Source of the DNA: Vagococcus coleopterorum
Lineage (GTDB): Bacteria > Bacillota > Bacilli > Lactobacillales > Vagococcaceae
Direction of reading: 5' to 3'
Assembly: GCF_011303955.1 (NCBI RefSeq)
Contig: NZ_CP049886.1
Coordinates: forward strand, 1,178,001-1,242,000
Length of the DNA stretch: 64,000 bases
In this document: positions 21,377 through 30,197 of the stretch, piece after piece
How positions within the stretch are numbered: the stretch's first letter is position 1
How the letters are laid out: each line of letters opens with the position of its first letter
Translations under genes and position numbers: made by a program
Notes under the pieces: model-generated
Database searches by the model: none
Told to the model about the DNA's origin: nothing
Seen by the model: the letters and a program-made list of their open reading frames with translations, nothing else

Positions 21377-22003
21377 ATGAAATTAATCGCTATTTTTTTA
21401 CTAGCATATTTATTAGGTTCAATCCCCTCTGGCGTATGGGTTGGGAAGTTGTTTTTTAATAAAGATCTACGTGAGTTTGGCAGTAAAAGTTCAGGCACAA
21501 CCAATACGTTTCGAGTGTTAGGTCGGCAAGCTGGAACAGCTGTCTTAATAATGGATATTTTAAAAGGGACACTAGCCACCTGTTTACCTATGATTTTTGG
21601 TCTAAATATCAATCCTTTATGGGTTGGTTTAGCAGCAATATTAGGTCATACGTTTCCTATTTTTGCTAACTTCAAAGGTGGAAAAGCTGTTGCAACTAGC
21701 GCAGGCATGTTACTCGGATTTAGTCCGCTGTTCTTTATTTGGTCATCAAGCATTTTTATTATAACGCTAATGATTACTAGTATGGTTAGTTTAACTAGCA
21801 TGATCAGTGCTGTCTTAATTACTTTATCAACTATTATTTTGCCATTTGTTTGGCCAACTATTTTACCTGAGTTCAATTTATCACTGACATTATTTGCTTT
21901 TGGTATCACAATCTTTATCTTTATGCGTCATCGTGAAAATATTAAACGAATTAAAGCTGGTACCGAAAACCGCGTCCCTTTTGGTTTAAATAAACGTCAA
22001 TAA
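21377..22003 (+). CDS. plsY: Acyl-phosphate:glycerol-3-phosphate acyltransferase
   Basis: A 208-residue membrane enzyme that acylates glycerol 3-phosphate from acyl phosphate, the first step of phospholipid synthesis. The PlsY motifs are present: LLGSIPSGVWVGKLFF near residue 12, then FGSKSSGTTNTFRVLG near residue 35, and GHTFPIFANFKGGKAVAT near residue 95. Several transmembrane helices and typical length. Preceded by TAAGGAG; followed by a terminator. It is divergent from the parEC locus, as is common in this group. Confidence 0.95.
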   Translation: MKLIAIFLLAYLLGSIPSGVWVGKLFFNKDLREFGSKSSGTTNTFRVLGRQAGTAVLIMDILKGTLATCLPMIFGLNINPLWVGLAAILGHTFPIFANFKGGKAVATSAGMLLGFSPLFFIWSSSIFIITLMITSMVSLTSMISAVLITLSTIILPFVWPTILPEFNLSLTLFAFGITIFIFMRHRENIKRIKAGTENRVPFGLNKRQ

Positions 22004-22031
22004 AAAGCACATCCCTTTGCGGAGGTGTTTT
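22004..22031 (+). terminator. Terminator of plsY
   Basis: A stem of CACATCC with GGAGGTG (one mismatch), extended by A/T pairs, directly after the stop and followed by a long T run. Confidence 0.8.
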
Positions 22032-22057
22032 TTTATTATAAATATATAGATCAATTT

Positions 22058-22072
22058 GTGAAAACGCTTTCT
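22058..22072 (+). promoter_or_regulatory. Candidate CcpA site (cre) upstream of ald
   Basis: GTGAAAACGCTTTCT matches the cre consensus WTGWAARCGYWWWCW at 14 of 15 positions, about 60 bp before the ald start. The position suggests carbon catabolite repression of alanine dehydrogenase. Confidence 0.6.
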
Positions 22073-22128
22073 TTTTCAGTGTAAAAAAAGTATACTTAAC
22101 CTACCATAAAAAGAAAGAAGGCGAAGAT

Positions 22129-23244
22129 ATGAAAATTGGATTACCGAAAGAAATCAAAAACAACGAAAATAGAGTTGGCTTAACTCCTATTGGTGTTAAA
22201 ACGTTAATACGTAGCGGCCACGAACTATTCGTTGAAACACAAGCTGGTGCGGGCGTTGGCTTTACTGATGCAGATTATCAAACAGCTGGAGCAACAGTTG
22301 TTGAAACTGCTGCGGAAGCTTGGTCACAAGAAATGGTGATTAAAGTAAAAGAGCCCCTACCTGCTGAATATCCATTTTTCAGAGAAGACTTGCTTTTATT
22401 CACTTACTTACACTTAGCAAATGAACCAGAACTGACAGAAGCTTTGTTACAGGCAAAAACAACGGGTGTTGCCTATGAAACTGTTCAATTACCAGACCGT
22501 TCTCTTCCTCTACTTGCTCCAATGTCAGAAGTAGCAGGTCGTATGGCTTCACAAATTGGCGCACAATTCCTTGAAAAAGTACACGGCGGTAAAGGTATCT
22601 TACTTGGAGGTGTTCCTGGGGTTGATCGTGGAAAAGTAACTATCGTTGGCGGTGGCGTTGCTGGTACAAATGCAGCGAAAGTTGCCATTGGTCTTGGTGC
22701 TGATGTCACTATTATGGATATTTCACCAAAACGTTTACGTGAAATAGATATGGAATTTGGCAACCTGATTAAAACAAAGATTTCTAACGAAGCAACCATC
22801 GAAGAAGAAGTTCGTAATAGCGATTTAGTTATCGGTGCCGTTTTAATTCCTGGTGCTAAAGCGCCTAAACTAGTTAAAGAATACATGGTTGAACAAATGA
22901 AGCCAGGTTCAGTCCTAGTCGATATCGCTATTGACCAAGGAGGAATTTTTGAAACAACAGATCGCATCACAACCCATGAAGCACCTACGTTTGAAAAACA
23001 TGGTGTGGTCCACTACTCTGTTGCCAATATGCCTGGTGCTGTACCGAGAACTTCAGCACTAGCTTTAGAAAATGCAACATTACCATTTGCTTTAGAATTA
23101 GCAAATAAAGGGTATAAACAAGCCTTACGTGATAATCCTGCATTGATGTTAGGATTAAATACTGAACAAGGTTATGTTACTTTCGAAGGTGTTGCAGAAG
23201 CCTTTGGTAAAGAATATGTTAAACCAGAATTACTAATTGATTAA
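22129..23244 (+). CDS. ald: Alanine dehydrogenase
   Basis: A 371-residue NAD-dependent enzyme interconverting L-alanine with pyruvate and ammonia. Signatures include [14 protein letters not shown] at the N-terminus, [18 protein letters not shown] near residue 30, and the Rossmann motif [20 protein letters not shown] near residue 171. GAAAGAAGG precedes the ATG. With a cre site upstream it is probably a catabolic gene. In an organism with glycine reductase it could provide the oxidative half of an alanine/glycine fermentation, which is speculation. Confidence 0.96.
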   Translation: MKIGLPKEIKNNENRVGLTPIGVKTLIRSGHELFVETQAGAGVGFTDADYQTAGATVVETAAEAWSQEMVIKVKEPLPAEYPFFREDLLLFTYLHLANEPELTEALLQAKTTGVAYETVQLPDRSLPLLAPMSEVAGRMASQIGAQFLEKVHGGKGILLGGVPGVDRGKVTIVGGGVAGTNAAKVAIGLGADVTIMDISPKRLREIDMEFGNLIKTKISNEATIEEEVRNSDLVIGAVLIPGAKAPKLVKEYMVEQMKPGSVLVDIAIDQGGIFETTDRITTHEAPTFEKHGVVHYSVANMPGAVPRTSALALENATLPFALELANKGYKQALRDNPALMLGLNTEQGYVTFEGVAEAFGKEYVKPELLID

Positions 23245-23250
23245 CTAAAC

Positions 23251-23280
23251 AAAAAGACCACCCTCTCAGGTGGCCTTTTT
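23251..23280. terminator. Bidirectional terminator between ald and feoB
   Basis: AAAAAGACCACC pairs with GGTGGCCTTTTT with one mismatch; T-runs occur on both sides. It serves both convergent genes. Confidence 0.85.
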
Positions 23281-23284
23281 TTAT

Positions 23285-25183
23285 TTATACTAGATTGAAT
23301 AAATGTGCTAAGAAAGTTGTCAGCATCGTCACTACAATACCCATAATTGTTGGAACTAAGAATGAAACCCATGTCCACTTGTGACTTTTCGTTTCTTTGT
23401 AGATAGTCATCAAGGTTGTTGAACAAGGCCAGTGGTATAACGTAAAAAGAATTGTGTTCGCAGCTGTTAACCACGTCCAACCATTATCTAATAATAATTG
23501 TTTAAATTGATCCAGTGATTCAAATTCAAATAATGTTGATTTGCTTAAGTATCCCATCACCATAATTGGAATAACAATTTCATTGGCTGGCAAGCCTAAA
23601 ATAAAGGCCATTAAAATGGTTCCATCTAAGCCCATTAAGCGAGCGAAAGGATCGATTGTATCGGTAATCAACGCAAGAATACTTTGATCACCGACCATAA
23701 TGTTGGCCATTACCCAAATAACTAAACCAGCCGGTGCTGCAACAACCATAGCACGCCATAAGACAAATAATGTTCTATCAAAGATTGATCGCACAATCAC
23801 TGAACCTACTTGCGGCTTACGGTAAGGCGGCAACTCTAATGTAAATGATGAAGGGATCCCTTTTAAAATGGTTTTTGATAGTAATTGGGATATCCAAAAT
23901 GTAGAAAACACACCAAGAATAACCACAGCTGCCAACATAAAGGCTGATTTTAAACTGTTACCCAGTGTGACTGAACTCCCTACGAAGAACATTGTAATGA
24001 TCGAAATCAAGATTGGGAAACGCCCGTTACACGGAACAAAATTATTCGTAACAATAGCAATTAATTTTTCGCGTGGTGAATTAATAATTCTTGTACCTGT
24101 CACACCAGCTGCATTACAACCGAATCCCATACACATTGTTAATGCTTGTTTACCACAAGCGCCTGCTTTAGCGAAGAAGCTATCTAAATTAAAAGCAACA
24201 CGTGGTAAATAGCCAAAATCCTCTAATAAAGTAAAAATTGGGAAGAAGATTGCCATTGGTGGTAGCATTACTGAAATAACAGTTGATAGAACATTGTACA
24301 CCCCATCAATTAATGCGCCTCTCAACCACTCTGGCATGTGAATATAATGAGCGAATTGATTTAAATAGTCCCCAATCGTACTAAACATTTTAGCTAAAGC
24401 GTCTGACGGAACGTTAGCACCTTGTATAGTGAACCAAAAAACAACCACTAATAATAAAATCATAATCGGTAACCCTGTTGCTCGTTGTGTTAGAATCTTG
24501 TCTAATTTCCGGTCGCGTCTATTGTAATCTTCATTATCTAATTCAATGACGTCATCCGCGATTACTGTAGCGCGATCCAATAAAGCTTTAGTGTTTTCTT
24601 CTGGGTCATCAGATAACGATGCCAGAGCTTCTTTCATATAAGGGTTCATCTTAATGTCGCCAACAACCACGTCACTTAAAGCCACCATTAAATCATCTAG
24701 ACCTTCATTCTGTCTCGCAGCTGTTGCGACAACAGGGACACCAAGTAGTGATTGTAGCTTATCGATATTAATATGAATCCCTTTTTTACGTGCCTCATCA
24801 ATTAAGTTGATACAGACAACGACTTTATCTGACATCTGCATAATTTGTAAGACTAAGTTTAAATTACGCTCAAGAGATGTGGCATCACAAACACAAATTG
24901 TTGCGACAGACTGCTCTGATTGAATAAAATCTTGGGCAACCTCTTCTTCTTCTGAATTTGATGATAAAGAATACGTTCCGGGTAGATCGACCAGACAATA
25001 AAATTCACCTTCATGCTCCACGGTTCCTTCAGCAATTCCGACTGTCTTACCTGGCCAGTTACCCGTATGTTGTTTCAAACCTGTCAATTGATTGAAGACC
25101 GTACTTTTACCAACATTGGGATTCCCTGCTAAAGCGACCACATGGCCATTGTTTTCATTGACTAATGTTAATTGTTCAACCAT
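23285..25183 (-). CDS. feoB: Ferrous iron transport protein B
   Basis: A GTP-dependent ferrous iron permease of about 632 residues. The N-terminal G domain has GNPNVGKST (G1) and DLPGTYSL (G3). The membrane part has Gate-type repeats: MGFGCNAAGVTGTRI and NNFVPCNGRFPIL. I start at ATG 25183, four bases after the feoA stop. The frame is open to TTG 25198, which would overlap feoA. Both starts have weak ribosome sites, so translational coupling to feoA is likely. It forms the feoAB operon, under a DtxR-type operator. Confidence 0.93.
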   Translation of the reverse strand: MVEQLTLVNENNGHVVALAGNPNVGKSTVFNQLTGLKQHTGNWPGKTVGIAEGTVEHEGEFYCLVDLPGTYSLSSNSEEEEVAQDFIQSEQSVATICVCDATSLERNLNLVLQIMQMSDKVVVCINLIDEARKKGIHINIDKLQSLLGVPVVATAARQNEGLDDLMVALSDVVVGDIKMNPYMKEALASLSDDPEENTKALLDRATVIADDVIELDNEDYNRRDRKLDKILTQRATGLPIMILLLVVVFWFTIQGANVPSDALAKMFSTIGDYLNQFAHYIHMPEWLRGALIDGVYNVLSTVISVMLPPMAIFFPIFTLLEDFGYLPRVAFNLDSFFAKAGACGKQALTMCMGFGCNAAGVTGTRIINSPREKLIAIVTNNFVPCNGRFPILISIITMFFVGSSVTLGNSLKSAFMLAAVVILGVFSTFWISQLLSKTILKGIPSSFTLELPPYRKPQVGSVIVRSIFDRTLFVLWRAMVVAAPAGLVIWVMANIMVGDQSILALITDTIDPFARLMGLDGTILMAFILGLPANEIVIPIMVMGYLSKSTLFEFESLDQFKQLLLDNGWTWLTAANTILFTLYHWPCSTTLMTIYKETKSHKWTWVSFLVPTIMGIVVTMLTTFLAHLFNLV

Positions 25184-25187
25184 TTGT

Positions 25188-25418
25188 TTATTCGCCAACT
25201 TTCACTTTAATAAATTTTGCATCTTCATTTCTAATCGCTATGACAGTTCCTCTCACTTCATAGGCTTTCGGATCGTTTTTTGGGCTGATTAAAACTAGCT
25301 TGATTTTTCCACCAGGGTAAAATCCTAAATCCATTAATCGTTGTTGCATTTGTTTATCAGGGTGATTCACTTCCGAAACTACTGCTTTCTGTCGTAATGT
25401 CATATCTGATAAAATCAT
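25188..25418 (-). CDS. feoA: Ferrous iron transport protein A
   Basis: A 76-residue SH3-like protein needed for FeoB function. Typical family sequence: ADMTLRQ-like start, QRLMDLGFYPGGKIKL in the middle, and YEVRGTVIAIRNEDA. It starts at ATG 25418 after GGAGG and overlaps or abuts feoB. The iron-responsive palindrome lies 22 bp upstream. Confidence 0.92.
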   Translation of the reverse strand: MILSDMTLRQKAVVSEVNHPDKQMQQRLMDLGFYPGGKIKLVLISPKNDPKAYEVRGTVIAIRNEDAKFIKVKVGE

Positions 25419-25440
25419 TGTAAGTCCTCCAAGAAATATT

Positions 25441-25456
25441 TTTAGGTAAACCTAAA
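25441..25456. promoter_or_regulatory. DtxR/MntR-type metal-repressor operator of feoAB
   Basis: TTTAGGTAAACCTAAA is a perfect 7-2-7 inverted repeat matching the half-site TTAGG/CCTAA of DtxR-family (IdeR, SirR, EfaR, MntR) boxes. A TATAAT -10 element lies just upstream in the minus direction (plus-strand ATTATA 25466-25471), so the box covers the expected transcription start. Confidence 0.75.
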
Positions 25457-25524
25457 CTCAAACATATTATACAAAACATTTCTTGAGAATGAAAGGGTTT
25501 TCTTGTATTTCGATAACAAAAAAA

Positions 25525-25538
25525 CACCTTTTCAGGTG
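25525..25538 (-). terminator. Terminator of the GntR gene
   Basis: On the minus strand CACCT pairs with AGGTG around GAAA, followed by seven T. It lies just past the GntR stop. Confidence 0.75.
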
Positions 25539-25546
25539 CTTAATAA

Positions 25547-26257
25547 TTAACGTTCTAAGAAAAACTCAAAGCGACTTCCCACGTATTGTGACCTAACATA
25601 CTCGAAAGCTTCTCCTTCTGACAAAAATGAAATTTGTTTCACTCGTAAAATTGGTTCCCCTTTTTTTATTTCCAATAACTCTGCTATTCTTTCTGAGGCA
25701 ACAACAGCAGTAACTTTTTGTTCGGCTTTCCCGATTGAATGTTGCCCATCTTTTGTCAATGTTTGGTATAAGGAATCAGTGATAGCTTTTTTCGGGTACT
25801 CCTCTACCAATCTCGCTGGAATACTGGCGACTTCAAAACAAATCGGTAAGCCATCAGCATAACGAATCCGCTCCATTCTAACAATAGGTTCATCGGCAGC
25901 AAGGTTTAATTTTTCCATTTCACTAGAACTCGGAGTTGTCACAAAATAAGAGACTGTCTTACTTGAAGGTTTTTTCCCTTGTTCTAACATAATCTCAGAG
26001 AAACTAGTCGTACCAGTCATTCTTTCTTGGACTTTTTCTCTAGCGACATAGGTTCCTGAGCCGATTCTTCTTTCGAGTATCCCTTCATCAGCTAATGTTT
26101 GAACGGCCTGCCTCAAAGTCATGCGACTAACATTAAACGCAAGCGCTAGTTCTCTTTCTGAAGGCAAACGATCACCGACAGCCCACTTTCCTTTTTCAAT
26201 TTCCTCACGTATCTGATCGTGAATTTGAATATAAATGGGTATGTTTTTATTCGTCAT
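25547..26257 (-). CDS. GntR-family regulator with UTRA domain, NagR/YvoA-like
   Basis: A 236-residue protein of the HutC/FarR subfamily. The winged helix is at residues 5-70 (RLPSERELALAFNVSRMTLRQAVQTL), followed by the UTRA ligand domain with RMERIRYADGLPICFEVASIP and EPILRVKQISFLSEG. The sequence resembles NagR, also called YvoA or DasR, which senses GlcNAc-6-phosphate or glucosamine-6-phosphate. TGGTCTA half-sites upstream support this. It stands alone, so its main regulon is probably elsewhere. Confidence 0.83.
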   Translation of the reverse strand: MTNKNIPIYIQIHDQIREEIEKGKWAVGDRLPSERELALAFNVSRMTLRQAVQTLADEGILERRIGSGTYVAREKVQERMTGTTSFSEIMLEQGKKPSSKTVSYFVTTPSSSEMEKLNLAADEPIVRMERIRYADGLPICFEVASIPARLVEEYPKKAITDSLYQTLTKDGQHSIGKAEQKVTAVVASERIAELLEIKKGEPILRVKQISFLSEGEAFEYVRSQYVGSRFEFFLER

Positions 26258-26281
26258 GTTTACTCCTCACTCTCTTTTTCA

Positions 26282-26366
26282 ATTGGTCTAATGATTTATT
26301 AATAGTAAATAACTGATAGGTTGACTTTGTCTTATAAATAATTATAACTGGTCTAGTCATCAGTTA
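26282..26366. promoter_or_regulatory. Two dre-like operator half-sites upstream of the GntR gene
   Basis: ATTGGTCTAAT (26282-26292) and ACTGGTCTAG (26347-26356) each match one half of the NagR/DasR site (consensus near ATTGGTCTAGACCAAT). The second is extended by the inverted repeat TAACTG at 26345-26350 and CAGTTA at 26361-26366. The location before the gene suggests autoregulation. Confidence 0.5.
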
Positions 26367-26375
26367 CAACACAAA

Positions 26376-26402
26376 AAAGGATGAGCTGTCAGCTCATCCT
26401 TT
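26376..26402 (-). terminator. Terminator of addA
   Basis: AAAGGATGAGCTG pairs with CAGCTCATCCTTT around the centre T89, overlapping the addA stop; poly-T follows on the minus strand. Confidence 0.9.
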
Positions 26403-29400
26403 TACATATCGATTACTTGATTGACTCCTAATAAAACTAATTTTATAGCTGTTACTTTACGTCCTTTAGATTCTTCTAAAGCTTGACGATACAGCTTCAT
26501 TTGACCACTGTATTTATTTTTAAATTCAGTAAGGTCTTCACGATTAGGAACATAGTCGGTTTTGAAATCGTAAAGAATTAAATCCTCTTCTGTTTCAATA
26601 TAACCATCGATAATCCCGTGAACTAACAGAGTGTCCTCACTTTGACTTGGGTAGTCTTGGTAAATGTCATTGGCTTTTAACAACAAGGAGAATGGCGCTT
26701 CTCGTTTGACGTTGTCGTGTCGCTCAAGTAATTGACGACCAAAATCCGTTTGGAAAAAGTTGATTATCTGTTGACGATTTATTTTCTTAGCAACTACCTC
26801 TGAAATCAGCTCTTTTGTTTGTAAATCAGCTATTAGCAACTCAATAGAATCTATCGTTGGAGTGCTATCTAACGGTAATAACTGCATCAATAAGTGCGTA
26901 GCAGTTCCTACTTCAGCGCCTGTCGCCTCTTGCACTTCTGATAAAAAGGCGGGTTTAGCTAGCTCATCATTCACGTAGCGGTTCACATGTTGTGGTTTAT
27001 CTTCGCTTAAATCTAACGTTAACAACTCAGCGTTATCTGGATCTTCAAATACACGCTTAATCTCAGAAACGGATTGGTAACTAGCTGTACGAGTAGCTGG
27101 TTCTAACTCATAAGAATAAGCTAAATGGTTTTTAGCCCATTCTAAAGCTTGCGTATCTAGTTTCGTAATTTTCTCAGCCGTTGTTAAGATCTGTTCTTCA
27201 TTTTTAGTTCTGTCTAATTTTTGCGACTGCACTCGTAAATCATCTAGATTACTGAAGGTTAACTCAAAAGTTCCTAAATGATTTTCAAGTTCTGAAATCT
27301 TGGGACTCGCAAATTCTGATTGATACTCAGACATTTTAGGGTGTCTCATTAATGTAAGACCAATCCAGTCCATCAAAGAGCGACCTTTCAGTCTAGCTGG
27401 TTCAGATAATACTAATGATTCACTCTCGTTTGCTAGTGACCACTTTTTAAAGGTTTCTTCTTGATTCTTATATGACCCAACGAGGAATAATTTTTCTTCC
27501 GCACGCGTTAAGGCCACGTATAGCTTACGCATTTCTTCTGATAACAACTTATTGCGTTTAGCCTCACGAATGGCAAGGAATGGTAATGTTTTATAAACTA
27601 GACGGTCCCGAGAATCTAGATATTTAATTCCAGCCCCCAATTCCACATCGAATAGGTAAGGTTGATTTAAATCCATCAAGTTAAAACGACGAGTTAAATC
27701 TAAGACAAAGACAACAGGAAACTCTAATCCTTTTGAAGCGTGAATCGTCATAACACGAACAGCATCTTGATTATCACTTAAATCAGTTGGCTCTGCTAAG
27801 TCTTTATCTTTTTCAGCCATCTTTTCAATGAACCGTACGAATTGGAACAAGCCTTTGAAACTCATTTCTTCATAGCTAGCGGCTCGTTGATACAAAGCAT
27901 GCAAATTAGCTTGGCGTTGTTTCCCAGCAGGCATTCCACCAACATAATCCAGGAAGCCTGTTTCATTATAGATTGACCAAATTAACTGAACTAACTCTTT
28001 ACGACGAGCCATTTCACGCCACATCAATAATTGGCTATTGAATAAATTTAGCTGTTCTAACAGTTCATTATTATAGCGATCCTCTTCCATATTCAAAGCA
28101 GCTTTGAAGGCTTCGTAGAACGTCCCTTTTGCATCTTGTGAACGGATAAAGGCTAAATCATTCTCTTTCAAACCAACAATTGGCGAACGCAAGACGGCTG
28201 CTAACGGAATATCTTGATACGGATTATCGATAACATTTAACAGTGCCATCATAATTTTAATTTCTGTGGCTTGAAAATAATTTTGAGTATCATTCACCTG
28301 TAATGGGATTCCCAGTTCTTTAAAAATATCCAAAAGAACTAGATTATTCTTTTTAGTTGGTGATAACAAGACAATATCACTATATTTAATCGGACGCGTT
28401 TCTCGAGTTTTTTTATCGTAGATTGGAAACTCTTGTTGGAATAACTCTTTGATCTTATTCCCAACTAAACGAAGTTCACCTTCTGTCTTATCATCAATTT
28501 GAAAGCTGTCATCCACATCTAAGACGTCTTGCTCTGTATCATCAGTCTGGCTTTCAAAGATTAAGACCTCCGGTTTAAATTGATCGTTTTCAGGATAACC
28601 TGTAAAGCCTGTCACTAATTGAGCAGGTAAATCATAAGCCAGTTGACCTAATTTAGGATCCATTAATTGTTGGAAAACTAAATTGGTAAAATCTAACACT
28701 TCACCGCGAGAACGGAAATTTTCTGCCAAAATAATTCGACGTCCGTCTTCACCTTCACCAAATTTATTATATTTATTAATGAATAAGGTTGGATCAGCTA
28801 AACGGAATGAATAAATAGATTGTTTAACATCCCCCACCATGAACAAGTTTCCTGATCCTGAAGTCGGTTGTCGCAACCAAAACAGAATACTTTCTTGTAA
28901 TTGGTTAATATCTTGATATTCATCCACTAAGACTTCTTTAAAGAGGCTACGGTAATAATTTGAAGCTTCTGTCCCTTGCCACTCACCATCTTTTAGTTCA
29001 GCTAATATTTGTAAGGTAAAGTGTTCTAAATCATTAAAATCAACTAAGTTTAGCTCCTCTTTACGTGCTCGATAAGCCATGTCGAATTGACTAGCAACTC
29101 CTGCCATATAATCAACCAGTTCTTGCGATTCTTTCATCACTGTAAGCATAACAGAAGGTTCTAAACTGAAAATCCCCTCCTGCCAATTTTTGATGATGTC
29201 TTTATTGCTAGTTCTCAACTGTTTAATTTGCTCATTAATTGCTTTTTCTTCTGGTTCTAAATTACGTAAACCAGGATAGCGTTTTGTCACGACACCTTCA
29301 TTGATTAGACTGTACACAGCCTCAAGATCATCAGCAAGTAACAATGTCTGTAATTGCTGATAAACAGGTAATTCTTCACTCACGCATTCAAATGGCTTCT

Positions 29401-30181
29401 GAAGAGTTTCTTCCCCTTCAGATAATCTCACCATTTCTTGTCCTTGAACGACTAACTGCTCGGCTTCCAGTAAAATCTTCGGTTTTAAGATTTCTTGGTA
29501 GATGCCTAAATCTGCCATTTTACCAGAAGATTTATAAGCTTTGCCTAAAGACTCCAACCACGCTTGCGGGTCTGGATTAGCGCGTGCAAAATCATATAAG
29601 GCAAAAATCAACTTCGTTAAGCCGTCATCATTACGGTCATTAGAGAAGTTCTCTGTCAATTGATAGAAGGCTTCTTGTTGGTCAGCATACAAGTCATTCC
29701 GAACTTTATCCCAAACGTCTTCTTTTAGTAAAATCATTTCTGTCTCATCTGTCAACAAACGAAAGACGGGATCGATATTAATCAAATAATAATACTTGCG
29801 AATCACTTGTAAACAGAAAGCATGTAAGGTACTTACGTGGGCAGTTGGAATTAAACTTAATTGTTCCACCAAATGACGTTTTAACTCCTGGTTTGATTCA
29901 TCCGTAATTGCTGATTGAACAGCCGCTTGGATTCTACCTTTCATCTCTTTAGCTGCCGCTTCTGTATAAGTCACAATTAACAATTCATCAACGTTCGTGC
30001 CACTCTTGATTTTTTCAATCACGCGTTGGACTAAAACCGTTGTTTTACCAGATCCTGCTGAAGCAGATACCAAGATATTATCTCCTGCATCATAAATAGC
30101 TTGCCACTGACCATCAGTAAAGTGACTATTATCAGGTTTTAAAGGGATTCCCCCTAGTGTTTCTTTTTGCTGATTTAACAT
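26402..30181 (-). CDS. addA: ATP-dependent helicase/nuclease subunit A (RexA)
   Basis: A 1259-residue UvrD-type helicase with a C-terminal RecB-like nuclease, the core of the AddAB (RexAB) recombination enzyme that processes double-strand ends. Walker A is ASAGSGKTT near residue 40. Helicase motifs include VDEYQDINQLQ and NFRSRGEVL, with MTIHASKGLEFPVVFV for motif V. The nuclease motif ILYDFKTDYV lies near residue 1215. AAAGGAGAGG is the ribosome site. It starts 16 bp after addB. Confidence 0.96.
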   Translation of the reverse strand: MLNQQKETLGGIPLKPDNSHFTDGQWQAIYDAGDNILVSASAGSGKTTVLVQRVIEKIKSGTNVDELLIVTYTEAAAKEMKGRIQAAVQSAITDESNQELKRHLVEQLSLIPTAHVSTLHAFCLQVIRKYYYLINIDPVFRLLTDETEMILLKEDVWDKVRNDLYADQQEAFYQLTENFSNDRNDDGLTKLIFALYDFARANPDPQAWLESLGKAYKSSGKMADLGIYQEILKPKILLEAEQLVVQGQEMVRLSEGEETLQKPFECVSEELPVYQQLQTLLLADDLEAVYSLINEGVVTKRYPGLRNLEPEEKAINEQIKQLRTSNKDIIKNWQEGIFSLEPSVMLTVMKESQELVDYMAGVASQFDMAYRARKEELNLVDFNDLEHFTLQILAELKDGEWQGTEASNYYRSLFKEVLVDEYQDINQLQESILFWLRQPTSGSGNLFMVGDVKQSIYSFRLADPTLFINKYNKFGEGEDGRRIILAENFRSRGEVLDFTNLVFQQLMDPKLGQLAYDLPAQLVTGFTGYPENDQFKPEVLIFESQTDDTEQDVLDVDDSFQIDDKTEGELRLVGNKIKELFQQEFPIYDKKTRETRPIKYSDIVLLSPTKKNNLVLLDIFKELGIPLQVNDTQNYFQATEIKIMMALLNVIDNPYQDIPLAAVLRSPIVGLKENDLAFIRSQDAKGTFYEAFKAALNMEEDRYNNELLEQLNLFNSQLLMWREMARRKELVQLIWSIYNETGFLDYVGGMPAGKQRQANLHALYQRAASYEEMSFKGLFQFVRFIEKMAEKDKDLAEPTDLSDNQDAVRVMTIHASKGLEFPVVFVLDLTRRFNLMDLNQPYLFDVELGAGIKYLDSRDRLVYKTLPFLAIREAKRNKLLSEEMRKLYVALTRAEEKLFLVGSYKNQEETFKKWSLANESESLVLSEPARLKGRSLMDWIGLTLMRHPKMSEYQSEFASPKISELENHLGTFELTFSNLDDLRVQSQKLDRTKNEEQILTTAEKITKLDTQALEWAKNHLAYSYELEPATRTASYQSVSEIKRVFEDPDNAELLTLDLSEDKPQHVNRYVNDELAKPAFLSEVQEATGAEVGTATHLLMQLLPLDSTPTIDSIELLIADLQTKELISEVVAKKINRQQIINFFQTDFGRQLLERHDNVKREAPFSLLLKANDIYQDYPSQSEDTLLVHGIIDGYIETEEDLILYDFKTDYVPNREDLTEFKNKYSGQMKLYRQALEESKGRKVTAIKLVLLGVNQVIDM

Positions 30182-30197
30182 TGGGTTCCTCTCCTTT

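Noticed and set aside
22485-22970. 161-residue minus-strand frame opposite ald
   Set aside because: Antisense shadow of a well-supported gene.
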